In this document: in pieces, positions 36,112-44,384 of the stretch | How the letters are laid out: the number at the start of each line of letters is the position of its first letter | How positions within the stretch are numbered: position 1 is the first letter of the stretch | Source: CBDDIP01 sp965279405 | GTDB taxonomy: Bacteria > Actinomycetota > Acidimicrobiia > Acidimicrobiales > Ilumatobacteraceae | Assembly: GCA_965279405.1 (NCBI GenBank) | Contig: OZ257157.1 | Coordinates: forward strand, 496,001 to 560,000 | Direction: 5' to 3' | DNA length: 64,000 nt | The notes under the pieces: generated by a model | The model's input: the letters and a program-made list of their open reading frames with translations, nothing else | Databases searched by the model: none | What the model was told of the DNA's origin: nothing | Made by a program: the position numbers and the translations under genes

Positions 36112-37512
36112 ATGTCCGACCAGCTCGCCACCACCATCACGGCGACGATCACGGCCGCCATCGCCGATCGCAGCGCCCGCGGCATCGCTGCCGGGGTCGG
36201 CCGGCTGATCACCGCCGGCACGTTGCCGATCGGGGTGCGGATGCCCACCGTGCGCGAGCTGTCCCACGCACTCGGGGTCTCGCCGACGACGGTCAGCGAG
36301 GCGTGGCAGACCCTCGCCGCGGTGGGGGCGATCGACGCCCGCGGTCGCCAGGGCACGTTCGTGCGCGAGCCCACCGGCTCGTTCTCGCCGCGCCGCTATC
36401 GGCGCGTCACCGAGGGACCTGGCCACTTCGTCCTCGACCTCTCCACCGGCACACCGGACCCCGCGCTGCTCCCCGACCTCGGGCCGATCGTGGCCAAGGT
36501 CAGTCGCCAATCGCTGACGTCGAGCTACCTCGATCAGGCGGTGCTGCCCGACCTGGAGGAGCGCTTGCGCGACGGGTGGCCGTTCCCACCGGAGGTGATC
36601 ACGGTGGTCGACGGGGCGATGGATGCGCTCGACCGCGTCGCGCAGGTGGTGGTGCGCCTCGGCGACCGCGTCGTGGTTGAGCACCCGACGTTCCCGCCGC
36701 TGCTCGATCTGCTCGAGCTGCTCGGCGCGGAGGTGATCGGCGTCGGCCTCGATCGCGAGGGCATCGTGCCCGCGGAGCTCGCCGACGCGTTGACCCGCAA
36801 CCCGGCGGCGATCTTCCTGCAGCCGCGGGCGCACAACCCGTCGGGCATCACCGCCACCGCTCGACGCACCAAGCAGCTCGCCGCGTTGCTGGCCAAGTCC
36901 GAGGCGGTGATCGTCGAGGACGATCACTCCGGTGACATCGCCAGCGGCGCGCTCGTCAGCCTCGGCCGGCACCTGCCGCAGCGAACCGTGCACATCCGCA
37001 GCTACTCGAAGAGCCACGGCCCCGACCTCCGTCTGGCGGCGATCGGCGGCGCCGGCGAGGTCGTCACCGCTGTCGCCAACCGACGCCTGCTCGGCCCGGG
37101 GTGGAGCAGTCGGATCCTCCAGGCGGTGCTGCGCGAGCTGATCGACAACCCCGCCACGGCACGCCAGCTCGACGAGGCGCGCGAGGAGTACGCCAGGCGT
37201 CGCACCATCGTGACCGACGTGCTCGTCGCACGCGGCGTGGGCACCACGGGCACCGACGGGATCAACCTGTGGATCGATGTCGCCGACGAGCGCTCCGCAC
37301 TGCTCGCGCTCGCCGCGCAGGGCATCGGTGCCGCGCCCGGCGAGCCGTTCACGGTGCCCCGCGCGTCGCGGGTGTCGACCGCGCAGGAGCCCGATCATCT
37401 GCGCGTCACGGTCGGGTTGCTCGGCCGCAGCACCACGCACGTTCCCGAGCAGGTTGCCGAGCAGCTCGCCGCGGCAGCGACCGGGCGACCGTTCCGCTCG
37501 GGTCAGCGATAG
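36112..37512 (+). CDS. MocR-type regulator (GntR winged helix plus aminotransferase fold)
   Basis: The ATG at 36112 gives 466 residues. The N-terminal 85 residues are a GntR winged helix (TLPIGVRMPTVRELSHALGVSPTTVSEAW, GTFVRE). The rest is a fold-type I aminotransferase domain with the PLP Lys in RSYSKSHGPDLRLAAIG (K300) and NPSG. MocR proteins sense amino compounds or PLP: GabR binds GABA as a PLP adduct. Divergent from an operon that makes beta-alanine, this one probably senses beta-alanine or a related omega-amino acid; that is inference. A 7-bp hairpin follows the stop. Confidence 0.9.
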   Translation: MSDQLATTITATITAAIADRSARGIAAGVGRLITAGTLPIGVRMPTVRELSHALGVSPTTVSEAWQTLAAVGAIDARGRQGTFVREPTGSFSPRRYRRVTEGPGHFVLDLSTGTPDPALLPDLGPIVAKVSRQSLTSSYLDQAVLPDLEERLRDGWPFPPEVITVVDGAMDALDRVAQVVVRLGDRVVVEHPTFPPLLDLLELLGAEVIGVGLDREGIVPAELADALTRNPAAIFLQPRAHNPSGITATARRTKQLAALLAKSEAVIVEDDHSGDIASGALVSLGRHLPQRTVHIRSYSKSHGPDLRLAAIGGAGEVVTAVANRRLLGPGWSSRILQAVLRELIDNPATARQLDEAREEYARRRTIVTDVLVARGVGTTGTDGINLWIDVADERSALLALAAQGIGAAPGEPFTVPRASRVSTAQEPDHLRVTVGLLGRSTTHVPEQVAEQLAAAATGRPFRSGQR

Positions 37513-37528
37513 CTCTCGCGTTCGTCAA

Positions 37529-37545
37529 GACGCACGCCGTGCGTC
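37529..37545 (+). terminator. Short hairpin after MocR gene
   Basis: gacgcac (37529-37535) pairs with gtgcgtc (37539-37545) around gcc, 16 bp after the MocR stop and 127 bp before the pilin operon. No T tract follows. Confidence 0.4.
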
Positions 37546-37671
37546 ACAACTGGTCCCCTAGCTGGGTCAAAGGTTGGGCAAGATCGGCTCGGGCCTCTTC
37601 AAGTTCGCACCCCACGCGCCGATACTCCGTTCTGCCACAGGACGGGCACCAGGACGAAGGGCGAGGCACGA

Positions 37672-38166
37672 ATGCGCGGATTCCGGAGAACCGATCGCGA
37701 ACGCGGTTCCCAGGTAGATGAGCGCGCCCGGTCGCGCGACCGAGGCTTCTCGGTCGTCGAGATCGTCGTCACCGTCGCCATCATCGGCATCACCGTGATC
37801 CCGATCATGGAAGCGGTCCTCACCAACATCCGCGCCTCGTCGACGGTCAACAACGGCGCTGCCGTGGAGACGGTGCTCCAGAACGCGGCCGACCGCGTCA
37901 ACCGCGCGCCGAAGAAGTGCGACTACGCGATCTACGCGCAGGCGGCGGCGCAGTCCGAGGGCTGGGCTGCCGGCCAAGCCGTCGTGGTCCAGGAGCACTT
38001 CGTGCCCAACGCAAACCTCTCGGTCTCCGGCACCTGGGCGTCGGGCGCGTGCCTCGGCACCGACTCCGTGCCAGCCGACCTCCTCGTCCAGCGAGTCACC
38101 ATCACGGTCACCAGTCCTGATGGCCGTACCCATCGATCCATGCAGGTGGTCAAGAGCGATGTCTGA
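37672..38166 (+). CDS. PilV-like minor pilin (prepilin)
   Basis: A 164-residue protein with a class III-type prepilin leader: a 25-residue charged leader ending in Gly, then F-S-V-V-E (cleavage G25|F26, Glu at mature position 5) and the hydrophobic helix VVTVAIIGITVIPIMEAVL. The globular part has two cysteines (KKCDYAIY and SGACLGTD) that may form a disulfide. It should be processed by a prepilin peptidase and sit near the tip of a type IV pilus or pseudopilus. Its stop overlaps the next gene by 8 bp. Confidence 0.85.
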   Translation: MRGFRRTDRERGSQVDERARSRDRGFSVVEIVVTVAIIGITVIPIMEAVLTNIRASSTVNNGAAVETVLQNAADRVNRAPKKCDYAIYAQAAAQSEGWAAGQAVVVQEHFVPNANLSVSGTWASGACLGTDSVPADLLVQRVTITVTSPDGRTHRSMQVVKSDV

Positions 38167-41100
38167 TCAGGCACACGAGCAAGCTCCTCCGGAATTCGGT
38201 GCAGCCGCCCGCATCCGTCGGATGCGCGACGCCGGCATGACCCTGCCCGAGCTGTTGATCGGCATGATGCTCGTCGGCGTGATCATGGTCGGCCTCTCGT
38301 CGGCGATCATCGTCATCCTCCGCCAGTCGGACAACACCGAAGGTCGTTTGAACAACGCTCGTTCGGAGCAGGGCGTCAGCATCTGGATGCCGGCCGACCT
38401 CGCCTCGGCGAGCCAGGTCGACACCACCGCGTCGGCGTCTCCCTGCGGCGCGTCCTGCCCGACGAACGCCAACGTCGGCGGGTCGAACGCACTGATGCTG
38501 ACGTGGACGACGCAGGTCGCCAGCGGCAGCGGCGTCGTCGATCAGACCACCAACGTCTCGTACCGGTACGCGCTCGTCGGCACCGAGTACCAGTTGATCC
38601 GTGTCGCCTGCACCCAGCTCGGCACCGGCCCGTTCACCTGCGCCGTGAACGTGGTGCTGCACGACCTCGATGCGCCGCCGGACGGGACGTTCGTCGCCGG
38701 GGTCGACTCGCCGACGTGGATCATGCAGGTCAGTCAGCCGCTCGACCCGGCCGACACCGGCGATCCCAGCGCGACGATCCCGATCGACCCGAACCTGAAG
38801 ACGAAGAACGCACAACGAGTGGTCGTCACCATCAACGGTGGCGGCGACGCTCCGGGCCTCGGTGGTGGTTCCAACCAGATCAACCTCAGCGCCGGTGGCA
38901 CCGACCGCCAGGGCCTCGACAAGACCAGCCTTTCGGGCGTGCCCAGCTTCACGGCCACACGCACGAAGTGCGGCGGCAACATCACGCTGATCGTCGACAC
39001 CTCCGGCTCGATCGGCTCGGCGATGTCGGGCGTGCGCACCGCGATCAAGAACTTCATCGCCCTCTTCGCCGGCACGCCGGTGAAGCTGCAGATCGTCCGC
39101 TTCTCGGCAACGGCATCGACGCTCGGCGCGACCACGCCGGCATGGGCGAAGTACTTCGACATGCTCAACGAGTCCGACGTCACCACGCTCAGCGGGCTCG
39201 TCGACGGTCTCGTCTCCAGCGGCGGCACCAACTGGGAAGACGCCTGGTTCCGCACGTTCTTCAACTCGGACGGCACGGTCCAGAACATCATCCCGGACAC
39301 CGTCATCTTCTTCACCGACGGTGTGCCGACCAGGAACCGCATCGACGCCACGACGGCGAGCGCACCGCTGACGCCGCCGGCCGTGCAGGGCTACCCCGTC
39401 GAGGACGGCAGCACCCTCAGCATGGAGGCCTTCTACCGGGCCAACTACATCGCCACCCAGTTCCGCTCGAGCGTCAAGAAGATCGTCGGCGTGGGCGTCG
39501 GCGACGCCGTCGACGACTACAACCCGTGGCTCACCGCACCGCCGAAGTTCGAGCGCGGCTACCACTCGACCTACGACCGTGGCTACCACTCGGTGTACGA
39601 GAAGGGCTACCACGCCTCGTACGACCGCAGCTTTCACTACCAGCGCTCGTTCCACTACCAGCGCTCGTTCCACTACCAGCGCTCGTTCCACTACCAGCGC
39701 AACATCCACTACCAGCGCTCGTTCCACTACGAGTACGTCGTTCACTACCAGACGCGGAGCGGCACGTCCGGGCCGTACACCACGGTCACGAAGGCGGTGT
39801 ACGACGCCGAGACGCGCTCGAACCGCAAGAACCTCATCAACGGCGACACGGCCTTGAACTCGAGCCTCGACTACTGGACGGACATCAGCCTGTCCACGTA
39901 CAACAGCACGTCCACGTCGAAGCGGATCACCTACGAGGCAACGACCGGCACCAACGACTACTGGGAAGACACGACGTTGGCGCTGTACAACGCAGCTCCC
40001 GCGGGCGGCAAGCAGATCGTCGCCTCCGCGGTCACGGGTCCGAACAACTACTGGGAAGACACGACGCTCGCGCTGTACACCGCGGCACCCGCGAAGCAGA
40101 TCGCCTACGGCGCGACCACCGGCTCCAACGACTACTGGGAGAACATCACGCTGGCGACGTACAACACCGTCACCGCCGCGCAGCGGCGCATCCAGTACGA
40201 AGCGACGAACGGCGTCAACGACATCTGGGAGAACACCACGCTGGCGCTGTACAACGCAGCACCGGCCGGCGGCAAGCAGATCGCCTACGGCGCCACGACC
40301 GGCAGCAACGACTTCTGGGAGAACATCACCCAGGCCACCTACAACGGGGTCGCCGCGGCGCAGCGGCGCATCCAGTACGAGGTGCCCAACAGCGTCAACG
40401 ACCAGTGGGAGACCGTGACCCAGGCGTTGTACACCGCCAACAACACCACGAGCGACGAGTCCGACGGCTGGCGCGACAAGGCCTACACCTCGCCGTTCAC
40501 GGTGTGGGAGACGACGACCAGCACGCTGTACAACGCCAACAACACCACCTCTGACGAGACCGACGGCTGGCGCAACAAGTCGTACACGACGCCGTTCAGC
40601 ACCTGGGAGTCGACGACGCTGGCGTTGTACACCGCCAACAACACGACGACCGACGCGACCGACGGTTGGCGCCAGAACAAGCTGTACTCCTCGCCCTACA
40701 GCGAGTGGGACATCGCCACGCCGCAGGAGTTCGACGCCGGCGACACCAACGGTGGGGCGAGCTCGACCGACGGCTGGCGCAGCAACGAGGCCTCGCTCAC
40801 GCAGTCGACGATCAGCAGCACGGTCATCGCCCGCCTCATCGACGGGACGAACACGGGCGTGGTCGCCAACGCCACCTACAGCAACGCCGAGACCGCCAAC
40901 ATGTACGTGCTGCCGGACTGGTCGAAGTTCGGTGACGCCCTCGCGGCCGTTGCCCTGGCCGAGTGCGGTGGAACGCTGACGCTGCGGACGAACCTCGGCA
41001 CCGGTGCGGCGCCCGACCCGTTCACGTACCAGAACACCGCCCGCACCAACGCCGACGGTCAGCCGGTGACGACGGACCTCAAGGTCGTGACCACGACTCG

Positions 41101-41341
41101 CCAGTTCGTCAGCGGCACCTTCGACTTCAAGACGGACGGACGGTACGAGACGATCGAGATCCAGCCGCAGAACATCTCCGACCTCACCGCCTACACGCCG
41201 GTCAGCTGGTCCTGCAAGGCCGGCTTGTCGACGAGGACGTTCACCACCTTCCCGATCCCCGGAACTCCGTGGGTCGGGATCCGGGTGCGAGTCGCGCCGA
41301 ACGAAGCGGTGTCCTGCACGCAGACGGTGGCCCGACCGTGA
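38159..41341 (+). CDS. Prepilin-von Willebrand A fusion with aromatic repeats (PilY1-like tip adhesin candidate)
   Basis: A 1060-residue protein. Residues 1-26 are a prepilin leader (RDAG|MTLPE, cleavage after G26, E31 at mature +5) and 32-53 the pilin helix. Around 270-455 is a VWA domain with the MIDAS DTSGS (280-284) and a late FFTDG. Then come three repeat types: [RK]GYHxxY[DE] octamers (466-489), SFHYQR hexamers (491-532) and about ten roughly 30-residue units centred on YWED/WEN-type Trp-Glu (W573 to W850). A beta-rich end closes the protein. A single polypeptide combining PilW-like and PilY1-like parts would make a metal-dependent adhesin displayed on a pilus; this is inference. Start ATG overlaps pilV-like gene. 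Confidence 0.8.
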   Translation: MSDQAHEQAPPEFGAAARIRRMRDAGMTLPELLIGMMLVGVIMVGLSSAIIVILRQSDNTEGRLNNARSEQGVSIWMPADLASASQVDTTASASPCGASCPTNANVGGSNALMLTWTTQVASGSGVVDQTTNVSYRYALVGTEYQLIRVACTQLGTGPFTCAVNVVLHDLDAPPDGTFVAGVDSPTWIMQVSQPLDPADTGDPSATIPIDPNLKTKNAQRVVVTINGGGDAPGLGGGSNQINLSAGGTDRQGLDKTSLSGVPSFTATRTKCGGNITLIVDTSGSIGSAMSGVRTAIKNFIALFAGTPVKLQIVRFSATASTLGATTPAWAKYFDMLNESDVTTLSGLVDGLVSSGGTNWEDAWFRTFFNSDGTVQNIIPDTVIFFTDGVPTRNRIDATTASAPLTPPAVQGYPVEDGSTLSMEAFYRANYIATQFRSSVKKIVGVGVGDAVDDYNPWLTAPPKFERGYHSTYDRGYHSVYEKGYHASYDRSFHYQRSFHYQRSFHYQRSFHYQRNIHYQRSFHYEYVVHYQTRSGTSGPYTTVTKAVYDAETRSNRKNLINGDTALNSSLDYWTDISLSTYNSTSTSKRITYEATTGTNDYWEDTTLALYNAAPAGGKQIVASAVTGPNNYWEDTTLALYTAAPAKQIAYGATTGSNDYWENITLATYNTVTAAQRRIQYEATNGVNDIWENTTLALYNAAPAGGKQIAYGATTGSNDFWENITQATYNGVAAAQRRIQYEVPNSVNDQWETVTQALYTANNTTSDESDGWRDKAYTSPFTVWETTTSTLYNANNTTSDETDGWRNKSYTTPFSTWESTTLALYTANNTTTDATDGWRQNKLYSSPYSEWDIATPQEFDAGDTNGGASSTDGWRSNEASLTQSTISSTVIARLIDGTNTGVVANATYSNAETANMYVLPDWSKFGDALAAVALAECGGTLTLRTNLGTGAAPDPFTYQNTARTNADGQPVTTDLKVVTTTRQFVSGTFDFKTDGRYETIEIQPQNISDLTAYTPVSWSCKAGLSTRTFTTFPIPGTPWVGIRVRVAPNEAVSCTQTVARP
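39554..39625 (+). repeat. Three octapeptide repeats, [RK]GYHxxY[DE]
   Basis: Three in-frame 24-bp units in the VWA-pilin gene coding RGYHSTYD, RGYHSVYE and KGYHASYD, leading into the hexapeptide array. Confidence 0.85.
39629..39754 (+). repeat. Hexapeptide repeat array, SFHYQR
   Basis: Seven in-frame 18-bp units: four SFHYQR copies, NIHYQR, then the diverged SFHYEY and VVHYQT. The copies are nearly identical at DNA level (tcgttccactaccagcgc), so length may vary by slippage or recombination. Confidence 0.9.
39875..40708 (+). repeat. About ten Trp-centred repeats of 28-34 residues
   Basis: Trp codons recur at residues 573, 602, 632, 660, 690, 720, 750, 783, 816 and 850, each followed by an acidic residue or Thr and a T-L-A-L-Y-N-like strand. 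The period is about 30 residues, then 33-34 with an inserted DGWR element, consistent with a repeated beta structure. Confidence 0.8.
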
Positions 41342-42897
41342 CCGACGCACCCCAACCCCAGCAGCCGCAGCCGAGGTCGGAGCGCGACCGCGACAGCGGC
41401 TCGACGCTGATCATCGCGCTGGTGATGATCATGCTGTGCTCGTTCCTCATCCTCCCGGTGATGAGCTACTCGACGAGCGTCGCTCGCGCCTCGCGCCTCG
41501 CGAACGTCAAAGGCGGCCGTCTCGAGGCCGTGAAGGGTGGGCTGCGCACGGCGATGGCCGACCCGGTCGCGCTGTACAAGAAGTGCGGGTACCAGGACGC
41601 TGCCAACCCGGGCGCCGGTCTGTACCAACCGGTGACGATCGCCGGTCCCGGGCTCGACATCGGCGTGACGACGAAGTGCTACATGATGGACTACGCCCAG
41701 AGTCGCGAGGGTGACTCGGTCGGTCGCTACGGCGCCGCCACGATCGCCGTCGGGGCGACGCTGCCCACCGACATCGTCAACGGTGGCAACCACGCCTACC
41801 TCGGCTCCGGGCAGGCACCCGAGACGCTGTGGCAGAGCGTGATGTCGGGAACCGAGACGCAGGACAAGATCTTCGTGCCCGACCTGCCGGCGCACGGGTT
41901 GAACAAGCGGGCGAACACCGGCTTCGCCATGCCCGCCGGGTTCAACGGCTTCCCGGCGTGCACGGTGTACTTCCCGGGGACGTACCAGGACGACCTGGTG
42001 ATCACCGGATCGACGCCGGTCTTCTTCGCCTCGGGCATCTACTACTTCGAGAAGACGGTGCGCATCAGTGGCAGTGCCAACGTCGTCGTCGGTGACGGCT
42101 CGACGTCCGGCTGCGCCAGCGACCAGGAAGCCGCGTTCTACGCGATCAACGCGCCGACGAGCCATAACATCACCGGCCTCGGTGCGACGTTCGTGTTCGG
42201 CGCCGCGGGCAGGCTGCTGGTCGACACCGACACGGCGGGCCCGGCGACGAGCTTCATCATGAACCAGCGCTACGTCGCCGACACCGACGTCGGCACGGCG
42301 TCGAGCAAGGGCGTGTCGATCATGTCGGTGAACGGCGTGCTCTCCGGCGCGACGAACACCGATCTCAACCTCACCGGCTTCCTCAGCGTGCCGCGGTCGA
42401 TGGTCGGCGGCGACACCCGGACCGAAGCGACGTCGCAGGAGTACAAGCCGTCGACGCTCGTTCCCACCGCCCCGGTGGTCCCGCCCGTGACGACCACGTC
42501 GCCGGCGAGCACGACCACCACGACGATCGCTGCGACGACCACGACCGTTCCGCCGCCGGTGGTCAACGCCGTGTTCGAGGTCAAGCTGGCAACGACGCAG
42601 AAGGTCACCGTGTCGATCCCCGGCTACATCTCGGTGCCGCAGGGGACGATGAAGGTGAACATCACGGCCGGCTCGGAAGCCAACAAGACGCTGAGCATCG
42701 CCGGCGGCTTCCTCGCCGCCAAGCTCGAGGTGTCGGGCACGCTGCCCGGCAAGGTCGGCTTCGACAACCCCGTCGTCCAGCAGACGTTCAAGATCGTCAG
42801 CGAGACGAACTCAGGTTCGCCGAAGGTCACGTCGACGGCGATCGTCCAGGTCAACCAGAACGGCGCCTACGCGATCAACGCCTGGTCCGTCCAGTGA
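41338..42897 (+). CDS. PilX-like pilus assembly protein with Thr-rich linker
   Basis: The GTG at 41338 overlaps the previous stop (GTGA); 519 residues. A 20-residue Pro/Gln/Arg-rich cytoplasmic start precedes GSTLIIALVMIMLCSFLILPVMSYSTSVAR, which looks like the PilX/GspK-type membrane start without an evident consensus cleavage site. The exported part has a right-handed beta-helix-like stretch (SGIYYFEKTVRISGSANVVVGDG), a Thr/Pro linker (around residues 380-405) and a C-terminal beta domain. It is the third gene of the minor-pilin operon and probably helps prime or anchor the tip complex. Confidence 0.7.
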   Translation: MTDAPQPQQPQPRSERDRDSGSTLIIALVMIMLCSFLILPVMSYSTSVARASRLANVKGGRLEAVKGGLRTAMADPVALYKKCGYQDAANPGAGLYQPVTIAGPGLDIGVTTKCYMMDYAQSREGDSVGRYGAATIAVGATLPTDIVNGGNHAYLGSGQAPETLWQSVMSGTETQDKIFVPDLPAHGLNKRANTGFAMPAGFNGFPACTVYFPGTYQDDLVITGSTPVFFASGIYYFEKTVRISGSANVVVGDGSTSGCASDQEAAFYAINAPTSHNITGLGATFVFGAAGRLLVDTDTAGPATSFIMNQRYVADTDVGTASSKGVSIMSVNGVLSGATNTDLNLTGFLSVPRSMVGGDTRTEATSQEYKPSTLVPTAPVVPPVTTTSPASTTTTTIAATTTTVPPPVVNAVFEVKLATTQKVTVSIPGYISVPQGTMKVNITAGSEANKTLSIAGGFLAAKLEVSGTLPGKVGFDNPVVQQTFKIVSETNSGSPKVTSTAIVQVNQNGAYAINAWSVQ

Positions 42898-42973
42898 CCG
42901 CTCAAAACTCGAGGCTCGCTCACGCTCACACGTGCTCGACGCGGGCCTGACGCACCGACTCGACCCGGCAACC

Positions 42974-43014
42974 CGATGAGGTATGAGCGGTCCATGACCG
43001 CCTGAACCTCATCG
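42974..43014. terminator. Two-part hairpin between pilin operon and PPOX gene
   Basis: Outer arms cgatgaggt (42974-42982) and acctcatcg (43006-43014); inner arms gcggtc (42987-42992) and gaccgc (42996-43001) with loop cat. It lies between convergent stops at 42897 and 43056. Confidence 0.55.
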
Positions 43015-43055
43015 CACTGGCGTGGGCGTGCGGCCGAGACCCGACGCGGGTGAGG

Positions 43056-43523
43056 TCAGTAGGCGCCGCTGAGCTTGGTGTGGTCCCAGGTGATCATCTT
43101 GTCGACCTCGAAGACGACGCCGAGGCGCTTGCGAGCCTGGGCTTCGAGGAACGGGAGGGCGTCGTCGCTGAGCGCGGCGGGACCGTTGTAGCGGGCGCCG
43201 ACGGCCTTGCCGATGGCCAGGACGCGGTCGTAGTCCTCGATGATCCGCCCGTTGCCGACCAGCTCCACCCCGCGCAGCTCGTTGTAGACGGTGCCGCTCT
43301 CGACCAGCCCGGTGAGCTTCGGATCGCGGCGAAGGTTCTGGATCTTCTGGCTCTTGGCGAACGTCCAGAAGCACAGCTGCCCGTCGACGTAGGCGTACCA
43401 CATGGCAACCAGGTGCGGATGGCCTGTCGGTCCGATCGTGGCGACGTTGAGCGTCTTCTGAGCGTCGAGGAAGGCGTGCACCTCCGCCTCGCCCATGGTG
43501 ATGACAGATCGACGGTTGGCCAT
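43056..43523 (-). CDS. Pyridoxamine 5'-phosphate oxidase-fold (PPOX, FMN/F420-type) protein
   Basis: A 155-residue split-barrel flavin/deazaflavin-binding protein: AFLDAQKTLNVATIGPTGHPHLVAMWYAYVDGQLCFWTFAKSQKIQNLRRDPKLTGLVE is the standard PPOX pattern. Members act as F420H2-dependent reductases or FMN proteins; which applies here is unclear, though several LLM enzymes in the window suggest F420 is made. TAGGTT lies six bases before the ATG. Confidence 0.85.
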   Translation of the reverse strand: MANRRSVITMGEAEVHAFLDAQKTLNVATIGPTGHPHLVAMWYAYVDGQLCFWTFAKSQKIQNLRRDPKLTGLVESGTVYNELRGVELVGNGRIIEDYDRVLAIGKAVGARYNGPAALSDDALPFLEAQARKRLGVVFEVDKMITWDHTKLSGAY

Positions 43524-43529
43524 CGGCTG

Positions 43530-43535
43530 AACCTA
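43530..43535 (-). promoter_or_regulatory. -10 box TAGGTT of leaderless PPOX gene
   Basis: TAGGTT, then CAGCCG, then ATG 43523 on the minus strand. Confidence 0.45.
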
Positions 43536-43540
43536 CCCGG

Positions 43541-44353
43541 TCACATCGCGCTGGATCGAAGCAGCTCGGGTGCCAACGGGCACTCCGCCGAGAGCACCGC
43601 TTCGTCGGCCGACAACACGCCGTCGGGCAACACGAACGTGGTGCCGAGCGCGGCGGGCACCGGCTCGTACGGCGCGTGCCACGCGTTGCCGCCACGCGCC
43701 TCGGCAGCGGCGCGCTCGAGCACCGTGTCGAACATCGCTGCCGGCAGCCGTCGACCTCGACCGACCACCATCCACACGGGAACCTCGCTGCAGTAGCCGA
43801 CCGATGCTGCGGCGCGAGAGCACTGCGCGGCAAGCAGCTCGGACGGGCCGGTCGCGTTGGCTTCGATCAGCACGAGGTCGCTGGCGAGCACCGCAGCGGC
43901 GAGACCTGCGGGCGGCACGATGGAAGCTTCGACGTCGGATCGCTGCAGCCGACGGACGAACGAGGATCCGTCGTCGTTGGCGTCCACCGCGAGCACCTGC
44001 AGGTCGCCGCGACGCAGCAGCGCTTCACCGGCGAGGTCGGGCCAGCCGACGACGACCACCGTGGCGTCCTCCGGCAGGGCCGCGACGAGCACGTCGGCGG
44101 TGGGGTCGTCGTCGAGCTCGTCGGCCAACGCCCATGCCGTGCGCAATGGATCGGGCGAGGCCAGCACGTGTGCGCACAGCCACCACAGCGCGCCAGCCGT
44201 GGGGTGCCGTTCGAGGATCCGGCGACAGGCCACGACGAGACCGGCGGGGTCGAGGCCGAGGCCGCGCAACGCACCCGCTGTCTCGCGCACGACCACCCGT
44301 TGGTCGCCGCCGTGCGACCGGGCGACGTACCGGAGCCGCTCGATGGGATGCAC
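43541..44353 (-). CDS. eIF-2B alpha-like Rossmann-fold protein, function unknown
   Basis: The GTG at 44353 (VHPIERLRYVARSH) gives 270 residues. The second half resembles initiation-factor-2B/isomerase-type sugar-phosphate folds: TVVVVGWPDLAGEALLRRG, VLAVDANDDGSSFVRRLQ, VLASDLVLIEANATGPSELLA, PVWMVVGRGRRLP. The catalytic residues of methylthioribose-1-phosphate isomerase are not evident, so the role is unknown. TAGCGT lies seven bases before the start, and a divergent gene begins 32 bp away. Assignment is by remembered pattern only. Confidence 0.55.
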   Translation of the reverse strand: MHPIERLRYVARSHGGDQRVVVRETAGALRGLGLDPAGLVVACRRILERHPTAGALWWLCAHVLASPDPLRTAWALADELDDDPTADVLVAALPEDATVVVVGWPDLAGEALLRRGDLQVLAVDANDDGSSFVRRLQRSDVEASIVPPAGLAAAVLASDLVLIEANATGPSELLAAQCSRAAASVGYCSEVPVWMVVGRGRRLPAAMFDTVLERAAAEARGGNAWHAPYEPVPAALGTTFVLPDGVLSADEAVLSAECPLAPELLRSSAM

Positions 44354-44360
44354 GATGGCG

Positions 44361-44377
44361 ACGCTACCCGCTACCGT
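44361..44377. promoter_or_regulatory. Divergent -10 boxes (eIF-2B-like / thioredoxin-like)
   Basis: Minus TAGCGT (44366-44361) is seven bases from GTG 44353; plus TACCGT (44372-44377) is seven bases from GTG 44385. The pair is back to back in a 31-bp gap. Confidence 0.4.
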
Positions 44378-44384
44378 CTCCGAC

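Noticed and set aside
37513..37671. c-di-GMP (GEMM) riboswitch ahead of the pilin operon
   Set aside because: Such switches often precede pilus genes, but I could not find the conserved core; only a simple hairpin is visible.
39629..39754. Short regular repeats as a CRISPR-like array
   Set aside because: Units are 18 bp with no spacers and are in frame inside a gene.
38150..41350. Very long open frame on the strand opposite the VWA-pilin gene
   Set aside because: It is the antisense shadow of a GC-rich coding gene; composition is Arg/Val/Gly-rich without domains, and the plus-strand protein has clear motifs.
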